64,000 nt of DNA from Pseudocolwellia sp049933045 (GCF_049933045.1 NZ_CP187926.1:4216001-4280000); one strand, 5' to 3'; shown: positions 1 to 9,660, numbered from the stretch's first letter. Notes: generated by a model not told the origin, from the letters alone. Numbers and translations are program-made.

Positions 1-2244
1 AACTTTGAATATGAAACTAAAAATTTCGCAGGTACTATTGAGTATGCTCCGAATGATGATATGAAATTCTTCGTTGATGCAATAATAACTGATCAAGAAG
101 TTCGTCAAGATAGTTCTCGAGTACAAGCTTCAGGTATTAATTCAGTACTTAATCAATCGGTACCATCATCGTTTGAAACAGTTAACTTAGGTTCACTTAG
201 TGGTGTTAATTTTGGTAGCATTCAAGCAGCACAAACAGGCGTTATTGAACCAATGCTTGGAGTTGATGATGATGATCCAAACTTACGCTTTAACAGTGAT
301 ACCGAAGCACGTTTATCTAAAAGTAAACAGTTTAGATTGGGTGGTGAATGGCAAGCAACTAGTGATTTATTTGTTAGTGCAGAATTATCACACGCTAGTT
401 CTAAAACAACTAAACCAAAATTAAACACACAGTTAAACTTTATTAATCCAAATGCTCCACTTGATGGTCTTGATTCTGAAGGTAACATTACCTCAAACAC
501 CAGTAATGATAACTCAGTACCGTTTGCTTATGACTTAACAGGTGAACTATTATCATTTGGGATCAATGAAGATTCTATTTATGCACCAACTACAGCGCAA
601 TTAACCGATCCAAATAATGTTGTATTAGATCAAGTTGACTTTAGTGATAGTAGCACAGAGAACAGCGATACATCTTTCCGTGTTGATGCAACATACTTCT
701 TTGATGATAGCGTTATTACATCTGTTGATGTTGGTTTCCGTTATAACGAAACAGAGCATGAAGCTGTAACTGTTTCGGATAGAATTGGTGGTTTCAGTAA
801 AATGATTGATAGCCCTAGTGGCGCATTATTTTCTGATTTATTAGTTTTAGGTCAAAATAACTTTGGAGAAAATGATGGTCGTGCATTAGCAATGACTGAT
901 TTTATTATCATTGACCCTGATCTAGCTTACAATAATCCACAAAGTGTTATTGATACTCTTCATACTGCAATGGACACTCATCGTGCAAATATGGAAGCCG
1001 ATGGTATTACTTTTAGTAATGGTGTCGATTATTTAAATCAAGAACCTAGTGCAACGGCTGCGTTTAAAGTTGAAGAAGACACAAGTGCATTATATGCTCA
1101 GGCAAATTTTGAATATGAAATGCTTCGCGGTAATTTTGGTGTTCGTTATATAGAAACAGATATTTCTTCAATTGGTAATACTGAAATTGATGGTGTTGTT
1201 TCTCAAGTGAATAACAAAGGTGATTATAGTTACGTATTGCCTCGTATAAATATTGTTGCTGATGTGCACGAAGACGTTGTATTACGTATGGCTTGGGGTA
1301 AAGATATTCGTCGTCCTGATTTTGGTAATTTGAACACTTCTGTATCTTACGGAGTTAACGAAAACCAAGCTGTAGAAATCGGTAATCCAGAGCTAGAGCC
1401 TGAAGAAATTACATCGTTAGATATTTCAGCTGAATGGTATTTTGCAGAAGCTGCTGTTGTTAGTATTGGTTACTTCAAGAAAGAACGTACTAATATTTTT
1501 AGCTCGATCTTAGATACAGCCCCTACTGATGCAAACGGTAATCGTTACTTCGATTTAGCTTGTGCTGATGGTGGCATTTATAACCCAGCTGTTATCCCTA
1601 ACTCATTAGGCGATGCGGACACTGTTGGTTTATGTGTTGATAGAGAATCAATTGTAAATGACCCTGCTACATTAACTCAAACGGGTATAGAGATGGCATT
1701 TCAGTATGACCTTTCTAGCTTTGAAGATGATTTAGGTTGGGCATCTGGTTTTGGTATCCAAGCAAACTACACGATTCAAGACTTTAAAGGTGGTTCAACC
1801 GTTTATACTGTAGCTGATCCTCGTGGTATCGATATACTAAACGCTTCACAAGGCGTTTATGATGATTCACTGTTTGTTGAATATACATTAGACCAAGGGT
1901 TACTTGATTTCTCTGAGAATGCTTACAACTTTACTTTGTACTACGAGAAGTTTGGTCTTTCAGCTAGATTACGTTACACATGGCGTGAAGCGTTCCGTAC
2001 TGAAGATACAGCAGCGGGTGCATCACTTAACTCTACTTTAGGCTTCCCTGTTGTTACACACGACAGAGGCCAACTTAATGCAAGTGTTAGCTATGATGTA
2101 AACGACCAGTTAAACCTTGGTGTTGAAGCAGTTAACTTAACTAGATCTGATATTATTCAATCTTGTGTTAACGAAGGTGCATTACAATGTGCTCAAGGTA
2201 TTACTGACCGTCGTGTTACATTTGGCGCAACGTATACTTTCTAA
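1..2244 (+). CDS. TonB-dependent receptor, C-terminal part (5' end outside window)
   Basis: Reading frame 1 is open from the first base, so the gene begins upstream and an ATG at 61 is internal. About 747 residues are visible. They consist of alternating Tyr/Asp/Asn/Thr-rich strands typical of an outer-membrane beta-barrel, with a DIRRPDFGN segment and an ELEPEE-type motif often seen in Alteromonadales TonB receptors, and the chain ends in an aromatic residue (VTFGATYTF) as expected for barrel insertion. The plug domain and signal peptide are not in the window. Such receptors import oligosaccharides or chelates using TonB energy. The two alginate lyases directly downstream make alginate oligosaccharides the likely substrate; that is inference from context. 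Confidence 0.9.
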   Translation, partial: NFEYETKNFAGTIEYAPNDDMKFFVDAIITDQEVRQDSSRVQASGINSVLNQSVPSSFETVNLGSLSGVNFGSIQAAQTGVIEPMLGVDDDDPNLRFNSDTEARLSKSKQFRLGGEWQATSDLFVSAELSHASSKTTKPKLNTQLNFINPNAPLDGLDSEGNITSNTSNDNSVPFAYDLTGELLSFGINEDSIYAPTTAQLTDPNNVVLDQVDFSDSSTENSDTSFRVDATYFFDDSVITSVDVGFRYNETEHEAVTVSDRIGGFSKMIDSPSGALFSDLLVLGQNNFGENDGRALAMTDFIIIDPDLAYNNPQSVIDTLHTAMDTHRANMEADGITFSNGVDYLNQEPSATAAFKVEEDTSALYAQANFEYEMLRGNFGVRYIETDISSIGNTEIDGVVSQVNNKGDYSYVLPRINIVADVHEDVVLRMAWGKDIRRPDFGNLNTSVSYGVNENQAVEIGNPELEPEEITSLDISAEWYFAEAAVVSIGYFKKERTNIFSSILDTAPTDANGNRYFDLACADGGIYNPAVIPNSLGDADTVGLCVDRESIVNDPATLTQTGIEMAFQYDLSSFEDDLGWASGFGIQANYTIQDFKGGSTVYTVADPRGIDILNASQGVYDDSLFVEYTLDQGLLDFSENAYNFTLYYEKFGLSARLRYTWREAFRTEDTAAGASLNSTLGFPVVTHDRGQLNASVSYDVNDQLNLGVEAVNLTRSDIIQSCVNEGALQCAQGITDRRVTFGATYTF

Positions 2245-2288
2245 TATGACTATATAATCATATAGAAGTTATACAGTAGAACTAAACT

Positions 2289-2310
2289 AACCCCAGCTTA
2301 TGCTGGGGTT
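2289..2310 (+). terminator. Hairpin after TonB receptor
   Basis: AACCCCAGC, a TTAT loop and GCTGGGGTT form a perfect 9-bp stem 45 bases after the receptor stop. There is no good T-run behind it, so it may be a weak terminator or an mRNA-stabilising 3' hairpin rather than a strong terminator. Confidence 0.55.
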
Positions 2311-2422
2311 AGCATTTAAATATAATGAATATGGTCATCAATTAGATGTTTCTACCCATTAGAATTAACTAGTCGAGCTAGGCTAGAAGATAACCTATCG
2401 TAAATATTATAAATTGGAGCAA

Positions 2423-4675
2423 ATGGCGTTGATAAAAACTAAAATCACAGCCCTGTTACTTATGGTAACAACACTGTCTATACCACTTACTATTCAGGCT
2501 GGCGAACATCCAAACTTGATTATGACCAAGTCTGGTGTAGAAAAAATTAGAAAGAATTTAGGTAAAGTGCCTTTATTTGATGCAACGTTGAAAAGTGTTC
2601 AAAAGCAAGTTGATGCCGAAATAGCGCTAGGTATTGATACGCCAATCCCAAAAGATTTTTCAGGTGGTTATACCCATCAAAGACATAAACAAAACTTTAT
2701 TATTGCGCAAAAAGCAGGTGCTTTATATCAAATACTGCAAGATGATAAATACGCTACTTACATTAAAGATATGTTGTTTCAATACGAAGCTATGTATCAA
2801 GATTTACCCGCTCATCCACAAGAGCGTTCTTATGCGCGTGGTAAGCTTTTTTGGCAATGTCTGAATGACAGTAATTGGTTGGTTTACATGAGCCAAGCCT
2901 ATGATGCTATCTACGATACTTTGTCAGAAGCAGAGCATAAACAATTACAAGACAACTTATTCCGTCCATTTGCAGATTACATTTCAACTGGAAATCCACA
3001 GTTCTATAATCGCATTCATAACCATAGTACATGGGGCAATGCAGCTGTTGGTATGATTGCACTTGTTATGGATGATGCAGAGTTATTAAAACGAGCATTA
3101 TACGGTATTGAAGATGATGGCTTAGATTTTGGTCTTAAAGACAACGATGGTGGTTTCATTAAAGTTAAAGGCCAAAAAGCAGGCTTCTTAGCTAACCTTG
3201 AAGACCCTTTCTCGCCAGAAGGTTACTTTACTGAAGGTCCATATTACCAACGTTATGCAATGTACCCATTCTTAATTTTTGGCATTGGAATGGAAAACGT
3301 AAAACCTGACATGAAAGTGTTCCAGCATAAAGATAACGTATTATTAAAAGGTGTAGACGCATTACTTAACCTATCAGATGCTGATGGTGAATTTTTCCCA
3401 TTAAATGATGGTCAAAAAGGTATGTCTTATTATACGCCATCATTAGTTACAGCGGTTGATATTGCCTATCATTACGGTAAGCAAGATCCAAAATTACTGG
3501 GTATAGTTGAAAAGCAAGGTTCTGTTTTATTAAATGAAGCGGGTCTTGAGGCTGCTATTGGTGTTCGTGAAGGAAAGGGTAAGCCTTTCGTTAAAAAATC
3601 AGTTAATTATTCTGACGGACATGATGGTAAGCAAGGTGGTGTTGGTATTTTAAGATACGGCAACGAAGATTTAACATTAGTTTTTAAATATGCTGCTCAT
3701 GGTTTAAGTCATGGACATTACGATAAACTTTCGTACTCTTTATATGCGAATGGCGATGAAGTACTACAAGATTATGGCTTATCGCGCTTTGTAAATATTG
3801 GTCAAAAAGGTGGTGGTAACTACCTTAAAGAAAACAAAACTTGGGCAAAACAAACCGTTGCGCATAATACGCTTACTATCAACGAAAAATCACATTTCAA
3901 TGGTGATTACGAAACGGGAAGTAAATACCATTCAGATCTTTATGTTTTTGATTCATCAAATCCTAATGTTCAAGTGGTAAGTGCTACAGAAGCTAATGCG
4001 TATCCTGGTACGAAAATGCATAGAACAATGGCGATGATCAAGCTTGAAGCTTTTGAAAAGCCTTTTGTTTTAGACATTATGAAAGTTAACTCTGATTCTA
4101 AAAACCAATATGATTTCCCTTTTTACTACATGGGTCAAATGATTAAAGCTAACTTTGAGTATGATTCACCTAAAAGCTTGAGCCCTTTAGGTGCATCAGA
4201 TGGTTATCAGCATTTATATCTTGAAGGTAAAGGCCAAGCAGCAGCTAGTACTACTCAGTTTTCATGGTTAGGCGATGGCAGATTTTACACGTTAACAACT
4301 GCAACAGACTCTAATGATGAAATATTGTTAACACGATTAGGCGCAAATGATCCTAACTTTAACCTTCGCAGAGACGCAGCGTTAATGTTACGTAGAAAAG
4401 ATACTAAAGATACTACTTTTGCTTCAGTAATTGAGCCTCATGGGTCTTATGATCCTGTATCTGAATTTTCAGGAAATTCTAATAGCAGTATTTCTGAACT
4501 GAAAGTTGTACACGATGATGCAAAATATACAGCTGTTTTAATTAAAGATGTAAAAGGCAATGAAAGTGTATTCATCTTAGCGAATACCAATGCTTCAACG
4601 TCTAAAAAACATAAGTTGAAAGTAAACGGCAAAGTATATAAATGGACTGGAGCTTACTACTTAACGGGTAGCTAG
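2423..4675 (+). CDS. PL17-family oligoalginate lyase
   Basis: A 750-residue secreted polysaccharide lyase. A signal peptide (hydrophobic stretch, cleavage near IQA-GE) is followed by an all-alpha toroid domain and a heparinase II/III-like beta-sheet domain. NHSTWGN (His near 201) and EGPYYQRY (Tyr near 274-275) match the catalytic His and Tyr of Saccharophagus Alg17C, and AAHGLSHGHYDKLS supplies the metal/substrate His of the C-terminal domain. The family cleaves alginate oligomers exolytically to monouronates (4-deoxy-L-erythro-5-hexoseulose uronate). ATG 2423 was chosen because GGAG lies just before it; an in-frame TTG at 2414 overlaps that ribosome site, and TTG 2429 is another possibility. 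It works with the PL7 enzyme that follows. Confidence 0.9.
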   Translation: MALIKTKITALLLMVTTLSIPLTIQAGEHPNLIMTKSGVEKIRKNLGKVPLFDATLKSVQKQVDAEIALGIDTPIPKDFSGGYTHQRHKQNFIIAQKAGALYQILQDDKYATYIKDMLFQYEAMYQDLPAHPQERSYARGKLFWQCLNDSNWLVYMSQAYDAIYDTLSEAEHKQLQDNLFRPFADYISTGNPQFYNRIHNHSTWGNAAVGMIALVMDDAELLKRALYGIEDDGLDFGLKDNDGGFIKVKGQKAGFLANLEDPFSPEGYFTEGPYYQRYAMYPFLIFGIGMENVKPDMKVFQHKDNVLLKGVDALLNLSDADGEFFPLNDGQKGMSYYTPSLVTAVDIAYHYGKQDPKLLGIVEKQGSVLLNEAGLEAAIGVREGKGKPFVKKSVNYSDGHDGKQGGVGILRYGNEDLTLVFKYAAHGLSHGHYDKLSYSLYANGDEVLQDYGLSRFVNIGQKGGGNYLKENKTWAKQTVAHNTLTINEKSHFNGDYETGSKYHSDLYVFDSSNPNVQVVSATEANAYPGTKMHRTMAMIKLEAFEKPFVLDIMKVNSDSKNQYDFPFYYMGQMIKANFEYDSPKSLSPLGASDGYQHLYLEGKGQAAASTTQFSWLGDGRFYTLTTATDSNDEILLTRLGANDPNFNLRRDAALMLRRKDTKDTTFASVIEPHGSYDPVSEFSGNSNSSISELKVVHDDAKYTAVLIKDVKGNESVFILANTNASTSKKHKLKVNGKVYKWTGAYYLTGS

Positions 4676-4720
4676 GCTTTGTTCTAAAGGGGTTGTCCCC
4701 GCTGTTTATTGGAATAAATA

Positions 4721-4755
4721 AGAGGGTTGCTACTTATGTGGCAATCCTCTTTTTA
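4721..4755 (+). terminator. Intrinsic terminator after PL17 lyase
   Basis: AGAGGGTTGC pairs with GCAATCCTCT (one G-T pair), and the inner TAC/GTG extends the stem to about 13 bp with a 4-base loop. TTTTT follows. This separates the PL17 and PL7 transcripts. Confidence 0.8.
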
Positions 4756-4806
4756 ACTACAGGATGTTAGCTTTTTATTGAGGTTAACAACAATAATGGA
4801 GTTTAA

Positions 4807-5895
4807 ATGACTAACTTGAAAAATAAACTAGTGCCTTGCGGCATAGTAATACTGGGTGCTTTAGCTTTATCGGCATGTAATACAACAAATGATGTTACTG
4901 AAAAACGTGCCACGGTGCCTGCTGATAAATTCGATCTGAGTAAATGGAAAATCACTATTCCTACCGATATTAATAACGACGGGAAAGTAGATGAAATTAG
5001 CGTAAAAGAGATTCAAAGCTACCAACATTCTGATTACTTCTTCTTAGATGATGAAGGCAATATGGTGTTTGCTGTGCCAAACAAAGCTTTTACTACACCT
5101 AATTCAAGTAATACTCGTAGTGAGCTTCATCAACTATTGGGTAAAGAAGGTGTTGCAGCATACGATTACTCAAATAACTTTGCCTTAAAAGCACACACAA
5201 AAACTGACGAGTTCGCGCAAGTAGGTGGAAACTTACAGGCTACTCTTAAAGTTAACCATGTAGCGAAACGTGCTAAATACCCTGAAAAACCACCTGCATT
5301 CTCGGTAGTTGTTGGACAAATTCATGCAGGTAAAAGTAAAGCGTTAGTTGCTGAAGGTGAAGGGTACGGTTGGGGCAACGAACCCTTAAAAATTTACTAC
5401 AAGAAATTACCAGGTAATGAATATGGTTCTGTATTTTGGAATTACGAACGTAACCTAGAGAAAGAAAATCCAAACAGACAAGATATAAGCTATGTTGTTT
5501 GGGGTAAACCATGGACTTCAGGTGTAGAGCCAGGTGAACAAGGTATTGCGCTTAATGAAGCTTTTAGCTACGAAGTTAATGTGTACGAGAACACTATGTA
5601 TTTAACTTTTAGCAATGAACGTAATGGTAAGGTTAACTTTAAAATTAATTTAGCTGATAACCTTGATGCAAATGGCAACGTTGATAAGCTTGATCATCCA
5701 CATGGCTATACTGGTGATTTACACTTCTTTAAAGCGGGTGCATATAACCAATGTAGTACTAAAGATGCTCCTGGCATCTGGTACGCTAATTGTGCAGGTT
5801 CTGGTGATTGGGCGACTGATAAAGCCAATGGCGATTATGCTCAAGTAACTTTTACGCGTTTAGTTACCGGTTTAGCTAAAATTCCTAAAAAATAA
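4807..5895 (+). CDS. PL7-family alginate lyase lipoprotein
   Basis: A 362-residue protein with a lipoprotein signal (lipobox LSAC, Cys24), so probably anchored in the outer membrane. The single alginate_lyase2 (PL7) jelly-roll domain carries the three family signatures in order: RSELHQ (104-109), QIH (171-173) and FFKAGAYNQ (307-315); the Arg, Gln/His and Tyr in these build the active site. QIH is often linked with polyG- or mixed-bond cleavage, but specificity cannot be read from sequence. It would act on polymeric alginate at the cell surface, feeding the TonB receptor and PL17 enzyme upstream. GGAG at 4798-4801 sits six bases before the ATG. Confidence 0.92.
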   Translation: MTNLKNKLVPCGIVILGALALSACNTTNDVTEKRATVPADKFDLSKWKITIPTDINNDGKVDEISVKEIQSYQHSDYFFLDDEGNMVFAVPNKAFTTPNSSNTRSELHQLLGKEGVAAYDYSNNFALKAHTKTDEFAQVGGNLQATLKVNHVAKRAKYPEKPPAFSVVVGQIHAGKSKALVAEGEGYGWGNEPLKIYYKKLPGNEYGSVFWNYERNLEKENPNRQDISYVVWGKPWTSGVEPGEQGIALNEAFSYEVNVYENTMYLTFSNERNGKVNFKINLADNLDANGNVDKLDHPHGYTGDLHFFKAGAYNQCSTKDAPGIWYANCAGSGDWATDKANGDYAQVTFTRLVTGLAKIPKK

Positions 5896-5905
5896 AATAT
5901 GAAAA

Positions 5906-5932
5906 AATAACCTGAGCTTAGGTTATTTGTTT
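5906..5932 (+). terminator. Terminator after PL7 lyase
   Basis: AATAACCT/AGGTTATT forms an 8-bp stem around a 6-base loop, followed by TGTTTT, eleven bases after the PL7 stop. Confidence 0.6.
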
Positions 5933-5961
5933 TGAAATTATTCTGTTTAGCGCAGACAAAT

Positions 5962-5993
5962 AAAAAGGCTTTGTTGTAAAACAAAGCCTTTTT
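5962..5993. terminator. Bidirectional terminator between PL7 lyase and manA
   Basis: AAAAAGGCTTTGT and ACAAAGCCTTTTT form a perfect 13-bp stem with a 6-base loop, with a T-run on each strand. It can stop both converging transcripts. Confidence 0.85.
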
Positions 5994-6016
5994 GATATTC
6001 AGTTAAATAATATTAT

Positions 6017-7093
6017 CTAAATATTACCAGGGTAACATTCTAAAACCGTCATGCCTGATTCTGATAAATATTCAAAAGCTTTAACACCAGCAGGACAGAA
6101 GAAACGATCAAAACGCTTCAAGTTAACTACTTCATCACCCACTGTAAATGTACCTTCACCTTCAACCACAACACCATAAAAGAAGGCTTCTTCTTCACGT
6201 GCAAAGCTACCTTTTACTGATGCTCTTTTAATAGTGAAACAAGAAGTTTTGTCTGAACCTATTAATTCTTCAAGATTGTTACCTTGATCATCTGTAGAAA
6301 TAACTTTAGGCGCACAACGGAACTCAGCATCAACAGTTTCTGGAGGTACAGGATCAAAATTGAATACGTCTAATGCAGTCTCAATACCTTTACCCATAAA
6401 GCGTGCTTGCTCAGGGATAACATAGCCACAACGTTCAAATTCAAACCTAACGGCTAGATCAGAAGGCTCCATAATTTCAAGCATAAGTATGCCTTCACCT
6501 AAAGCGTGAGGGCGACCACCTGGAATTAGAAATACATCACCTGTTTTTACAGGAATACGATCAAAACAGCTTTCAATAGAAGCTATATCTTGGGTTTCAA
6601 TCCATTCTTTAAGTTGCTCACGATCAGGAGAACGTTGAAATCCTGCATAAATATATGGATCGCTAATATCTTCACGAGTTTCAATAATCACATAAGCTTC
6701 AGTTTTACCGCGTGGTAAACCTAGACGCTCTTGTGCAAATTCACGTGTTGGATGAGCTTGAAAATGTAAACGTGTTGAACTGTCTAAATATTTAACTAAA
6801 GGGATATCGTCCATAGAACGCTTACCTTCAGAATTTTCACCTAAAAAATAATCTTGATTTTTCTGTAGTAAATCACGAAAAGGCACTAACTGTCCGTCTT
6901 CGTCTTTTACCATAGCTAAACCTTCAGTGATATGTTCGCGACCTATATTACGAGCTTCTACGGTTGATCCAATCCAGTCCTCAGGGAAGCTTGAGTCTTG
7001 AGGTGTTTCTTTCCCTTCAATCATATCGAGCAATTTACCGCCCTGATAGGTTCGCCAAACACGGTTAGCGGAGAACTTGATAATTTGATTCAT
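6017..7093 (-). CDS. manA: Mannose-6-phosphate isomerase, class I
   Basis: A 358-residue cupin-fold zinc enzyme interconverting mannose-6-phosphate and fructose-6-phosphate in the cytoplasm. Zinc-ligand motifs are visible: HFQAHP (Gln and His), the KTE glutamate soon after, and PGGRPHALG (His). The arginine-containing substrate segment near VRFEFER follows. Length fits the shorter bacterial type of the family. It lies 31 bases downstream of the Nramp-like transporter gene on the same strand, so the two are probably co-transcribed. In that setting it may feed imported mannose into glycolysis after phosphorylation (no kinase gene is visible here), or make mannose-6-phosphate for GDP-mannose. 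Confidence 0.93.
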   Translation of the reverse strand: MNQIIKFSANRVWRTYQGGKLLDMIEGKETPQDSSFPEDWIGSTVEARNIGREHITEGLAMVKDEDGQLVPFRDLLQKNQDYFLGENSEGKRSMDDIPLVKYLDSSTRLHFQAHPTREFAQERLGLPRGKTEAYVIIETREDISDPYIYAGFQRSPDREQLKEWIETQDIASIESCFDRIPVKTGDVFLIPGGRPHALGEGILMLEIMEPSDLAVRFEFERCGYVIPEQARFMGKGIETALDVFNFDPVPPETVDAEFRCAPKVISTDDQGNNLEELIGSDKTSCFTIKRASVKGSFAREEEAFFYGVVVEGEGTFTVGDEVVNLKRFDRFFCPAGVKAFEYLSESGMTVLECYPGNI

Positions 7094-7124
7094 AGTTAGT
7101 ATTCCAGTTTTCAGGTTAAAATTC

Positions 7125-8384
7125 TTAAAGCGCTTGTAGCGTGGACATTATGCCACTGTAGCTCATATAGCTCATCACTAAAGAGAAGATGAAAATCAGA
7201 GCCAATAAAATATTGGTTATATTCGAGAATTTATATTCACCCATCAGCGACTTTTTATTACCCATATAAGAAATACAAGCAACAGTCGCAGGTAATAGTA
7301 AAGCCCCAAACGCTTGAGAGCTCACCATTATAGCAATAGGTTTCGCATTGAAAATTGGTACGATTAAACCTAATGAAGATATAACTAAAGCAATAATTCG
7401 GTAGCTTGGTCTTTTTAAATTAGGTTTACGTTGATGAAAGTCATCTAAAAGCCAAGGTAATAATGCAACATTAGGAAACTGCGAAGATACACCTGCAGCA
7501 ATTAAACCAATAGTGAATATTGCTACCGCAGCAGCACCAGCTAAAGGCTCTAATAAATAAATCATTTGAGTTACGTTAGTGAGTGTAATGCCTTGAATAA
7601 ACAAAGAGCCTGCAGCTGCAGCCATAATTGACGTGCTAACAATAAACATTAAAAATGCTGAAAACAACGCGTCTCTATTTTGCGTTTTTAAGTCAGCCAT
7701 TGTCCAGCCAGCTTCTTTAACTAAGATAGTACGTAATATAAATAGCCCTGAAAATACTGTCGTACCAACCATTGACGCTATTACAAGGAATGCATTCTTG
7801 TCAGAACCTGTGTCTGGCACATTAGGTACCATACCATTTAAAATTTCCATCGCGGGAGGCATTAAAATAATAAAGTTAATTAAAAAACAGACCGACATAA
7901 TCGCGACAAATATTGCTAATACTTTTTCAAAAACTTCAGTTTTACCTATTAGAAAAATGACATACACAAAGGTAATAAAAAATATCGCAAAATAGAGTGA
8001 GGATATACCACCATCAATAAAGTTTTTCGACCATTCATAACATACGTCAGCCAAAATCCCCATTACACCTATAACACTGCCACATACTTGCGTCGTTAAG
8101 GAGACAATAAAGAATAAACTGACAGCAGGATGAATATGTTTTTTGAAAGATTGCAATGCGGTCAAACCAGTTACTAGCGTGAATTTACCAAAGAGATGAA
8201 TGAGGAAATAGGTTATCGCGCAAGATATAAATATCGTCCACAATAAAGACATTCCGTAATCTGCACCGGCTTTAGCCATAGCCGTAACGCTACCTGTCCC
8301 TACAGTAAAACCAAATAAGAATATCCCCGGAAGTAGTGATTTGAAGAATGTCTTCATGTTACTCATGCTGCTGTTTTTATTCAT
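7125..8384 (-). CDS. Nramp-fold membrane transporter lacking metal-binding residues
   Basis: A 419-residue integral membrane protein with about 11 helices in the Nramp (LeuT-like) pattern. The first helix aligns well with Nramp TM1, but the DPGN metal-binding motif reads GTGS (residues 29-32). In TM6 the MPH motif is missing: GTTVFSG (207-213) puts Phe211 where the metal-coordinating Met normally sits. It is therefore unlikely to move divalent metal by the standard route. Its pairing with manA (31-base gap) suggests a sugar or other organic substrate; this is inference. Possible later starts exist at Met7 and Met10. A perfect dyad lies 47-67 bases upstream of the start. Confidence 0.75.
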   Translation of the reverse strand: MNKNSSMSNMKTFFKSLLPGIFLFGFTVGTGSVTAMAKAGADYGMSLLWTIFISCAITYFLIHLFGKFTLVTGLTALQSFKKHIHPAVSLFFIVSLTTQVCGSVIGVMGILADVCYEWSKNFIDGGISSLYFAIFFITFVYVIFLIGKTEVFEKVLAIFVAIMSVCFLINFIILMPPAMEILNGMVPNVPDTGSDKNAFLVIASMVGTTVFSGLFILRTILVKEAGWTMADLKTQNRDALFSAFLMFIVSTSIMAAAAGSLFIQGITLTNVTQMIYLLEPLAGAAAVAIFTIGLIAAGVSSQFPNVALLPWLLDDFHQRKPNLKRPSYRIIALVISSLGLIVPIFNAKPIAIMVSSQAFGALLLPATVACISYMGNKKSLMGEYKFSNITNILLALIFIFSLVMSYMSYSGIMSTLQAL

Positions 8385-8814
8385 TTATTTTTCGCCTAAA
8401 ACGGTTTTTTTAAAAGTTAGAGAATTAAATGCTTCTTATATTATAAGAAGCTAACTCACTCGAAGCTGAGGCTTTCAAATTATTATTGTATCGATAGTAA
8501 CCTGTGGGTTAAACACCTGTCAATGTTAAGCCCTTAGCTGAGTTATATTGATGGTAGTGTAGATAAACTGGTTTATTAAAAATTCATAAATATTAATTGG
8601 TAGTGCCAATTGTACGTGTTTATATTTTGATGTTTAATATCAAGTATTGATGCTATTTTCACTTGAGTTATTATTGAGGAAACATTTCTTATCAGATAAT
8701 TAGCGAGTATGAATTAGCTTACGTGCGTTCAAGTGAAATTGGTTTATAATGAAGCACTTGCTGTTATTTACTTAGGGATGGGCGTCTGTTGATTAGACAG
8801 GCATATTAAAACGT
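8385..8814. other. Divergent intergenic region, transporter/phzF
   Basis: 430 bases between divergent genes, AT-rich, holding the 8431-8451 palindrome and presumably promoters for both directions. A TATAAT-like box lies near 8744-8749 on the plus strand, without a convincing -35. No open reading frame or RNA gene was recognised. Confidence 0.5.
8431..8451. promoter_or_regulatory. Perfect palindrome upstream of the transporter-manA operon
   Basis: GCTTCTTATA, one T, then the exact reverse complement TATAAGAAGC (10-1-10). It lies 47-67 bases before the transporter start. Position and symmetry fit a repressor operator; a small hairpin is the alternative. The regulator is unknown. Confidence 0.5.
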
Positions 8815-9660
8815 ATGAAATTAAAAATATATCAGATTGATGCGTTCGCATCTAAAGTTTTTGAAGGTAATCCTGCGGCTGTTTGCCCATTAACTCAATG
8901 GTTAGATGACGATGTACTGCAAAAAATAGCAGAAGAAAATAACCTCTCTGAAACTGCATTTTTTGTGATCTCTGAAGGTAGTATTCGTTTACGTTGGTTT
9001 ACGCCAATGGAAGAAGTCGATTTATGTGGTCATGCAACGTTAGCCGCAGCTTTCGTACTTTATGAATACCTTGATTATACTAAACCAGAAGTAAATTTTG
9101 TCACTAAAAGTGGTGAGCTTATTGTGAGTAAAAATGAACAAGGTTTTAGTATGGACTTTCCTGCATCAATGCCAAGTATCATTGAGCCTCCGCAAGCTTT
9201 ACTTGCTGGCTTAGGTTTAAACATAAATACAACTGATGACGTTTTACCTGCAAAAATTATGGCAGCATTCGATTACGTTGTTGTGCTAAATAACGAAGCG
9301 GAAGTACGTGCACTTAAGCCTGATTTTTCAAAATGGTTAGCACTTGATTTACGCGGCGTGGTTGTTACCGCTGTTGCTGATGATAATGCTGTAGATTTTG
9401 TTAGCCGAAGCTTTTTCCCTAAATTACGAGTAAACGAAGATCCTGTTACAGGCTCTGCTCACTGTGAATTAGCCCCTTATTGGCATAAGGCTTTCGCTGG
9501 ATCACGTTCTATAACGTCTATAACGCATTCTGTATCTGAAGTATTAACAGGCTTACAGGTATCTAAAAGAAGCGGCACTGTTTTATGTGAAGTTAAAGGC
9601 GATAGAGTAATTTTAACGGGGCAAGCAGTCAGTTATATGACAGGCGAAATAACGATTTAA
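8815..9660 (+). CDS. PhzF-family isomerase/epimerase-like protein
   Basis: 281 residues with the two-lobed diaminopimelate-epimerase-like fold of the PhzF family. The N-terminal lobe has AFASKVFEGNPAAVC and LSETAFF, whose glutamate is the catalytic residue in PhzF; the DLCGHATLA and EDPVTGSAHC segments form the second half of the active site. The full-length, motif-complete gene is likely a functional cytoplasmic enzyme, but members have varied and mostly unknown substrates, and no phenazine genes are nearby. It is a single-gene unit facing nhaD, with a long hairpin between them. Confidence 0.85.
   Translation: MKLKIYQIDAFASKVFEGNPAAVCPLTQWLDDDVLQKIAEENNLSETAFFVISEGSIRLRWFTPMEEVDLCGHATLAAAFVLYEYLDYTKPEVNFVTKSGELIVSKNEQGFSMDFPASMPSIIEPPQALLAGLGLNINTTDDVLPAKIMAAFDYVVVLNNEAEVRALKPDFSKWLALDLRGVVVTAVADDNAVDFVSRSFFPKLRVNEDPVTGSAHCELAPYWHKAFAGSRSITSITHSVSEVLTGLQVSKRSGTVLCEVKGDRVILTGQAVSYMTGEITI

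Noticed and set aside
5962..5993. Palindrome considered as an operator
   Set aside because: T-runs on both sides and location between convergent genes make a bidirectional terminator the better reading.
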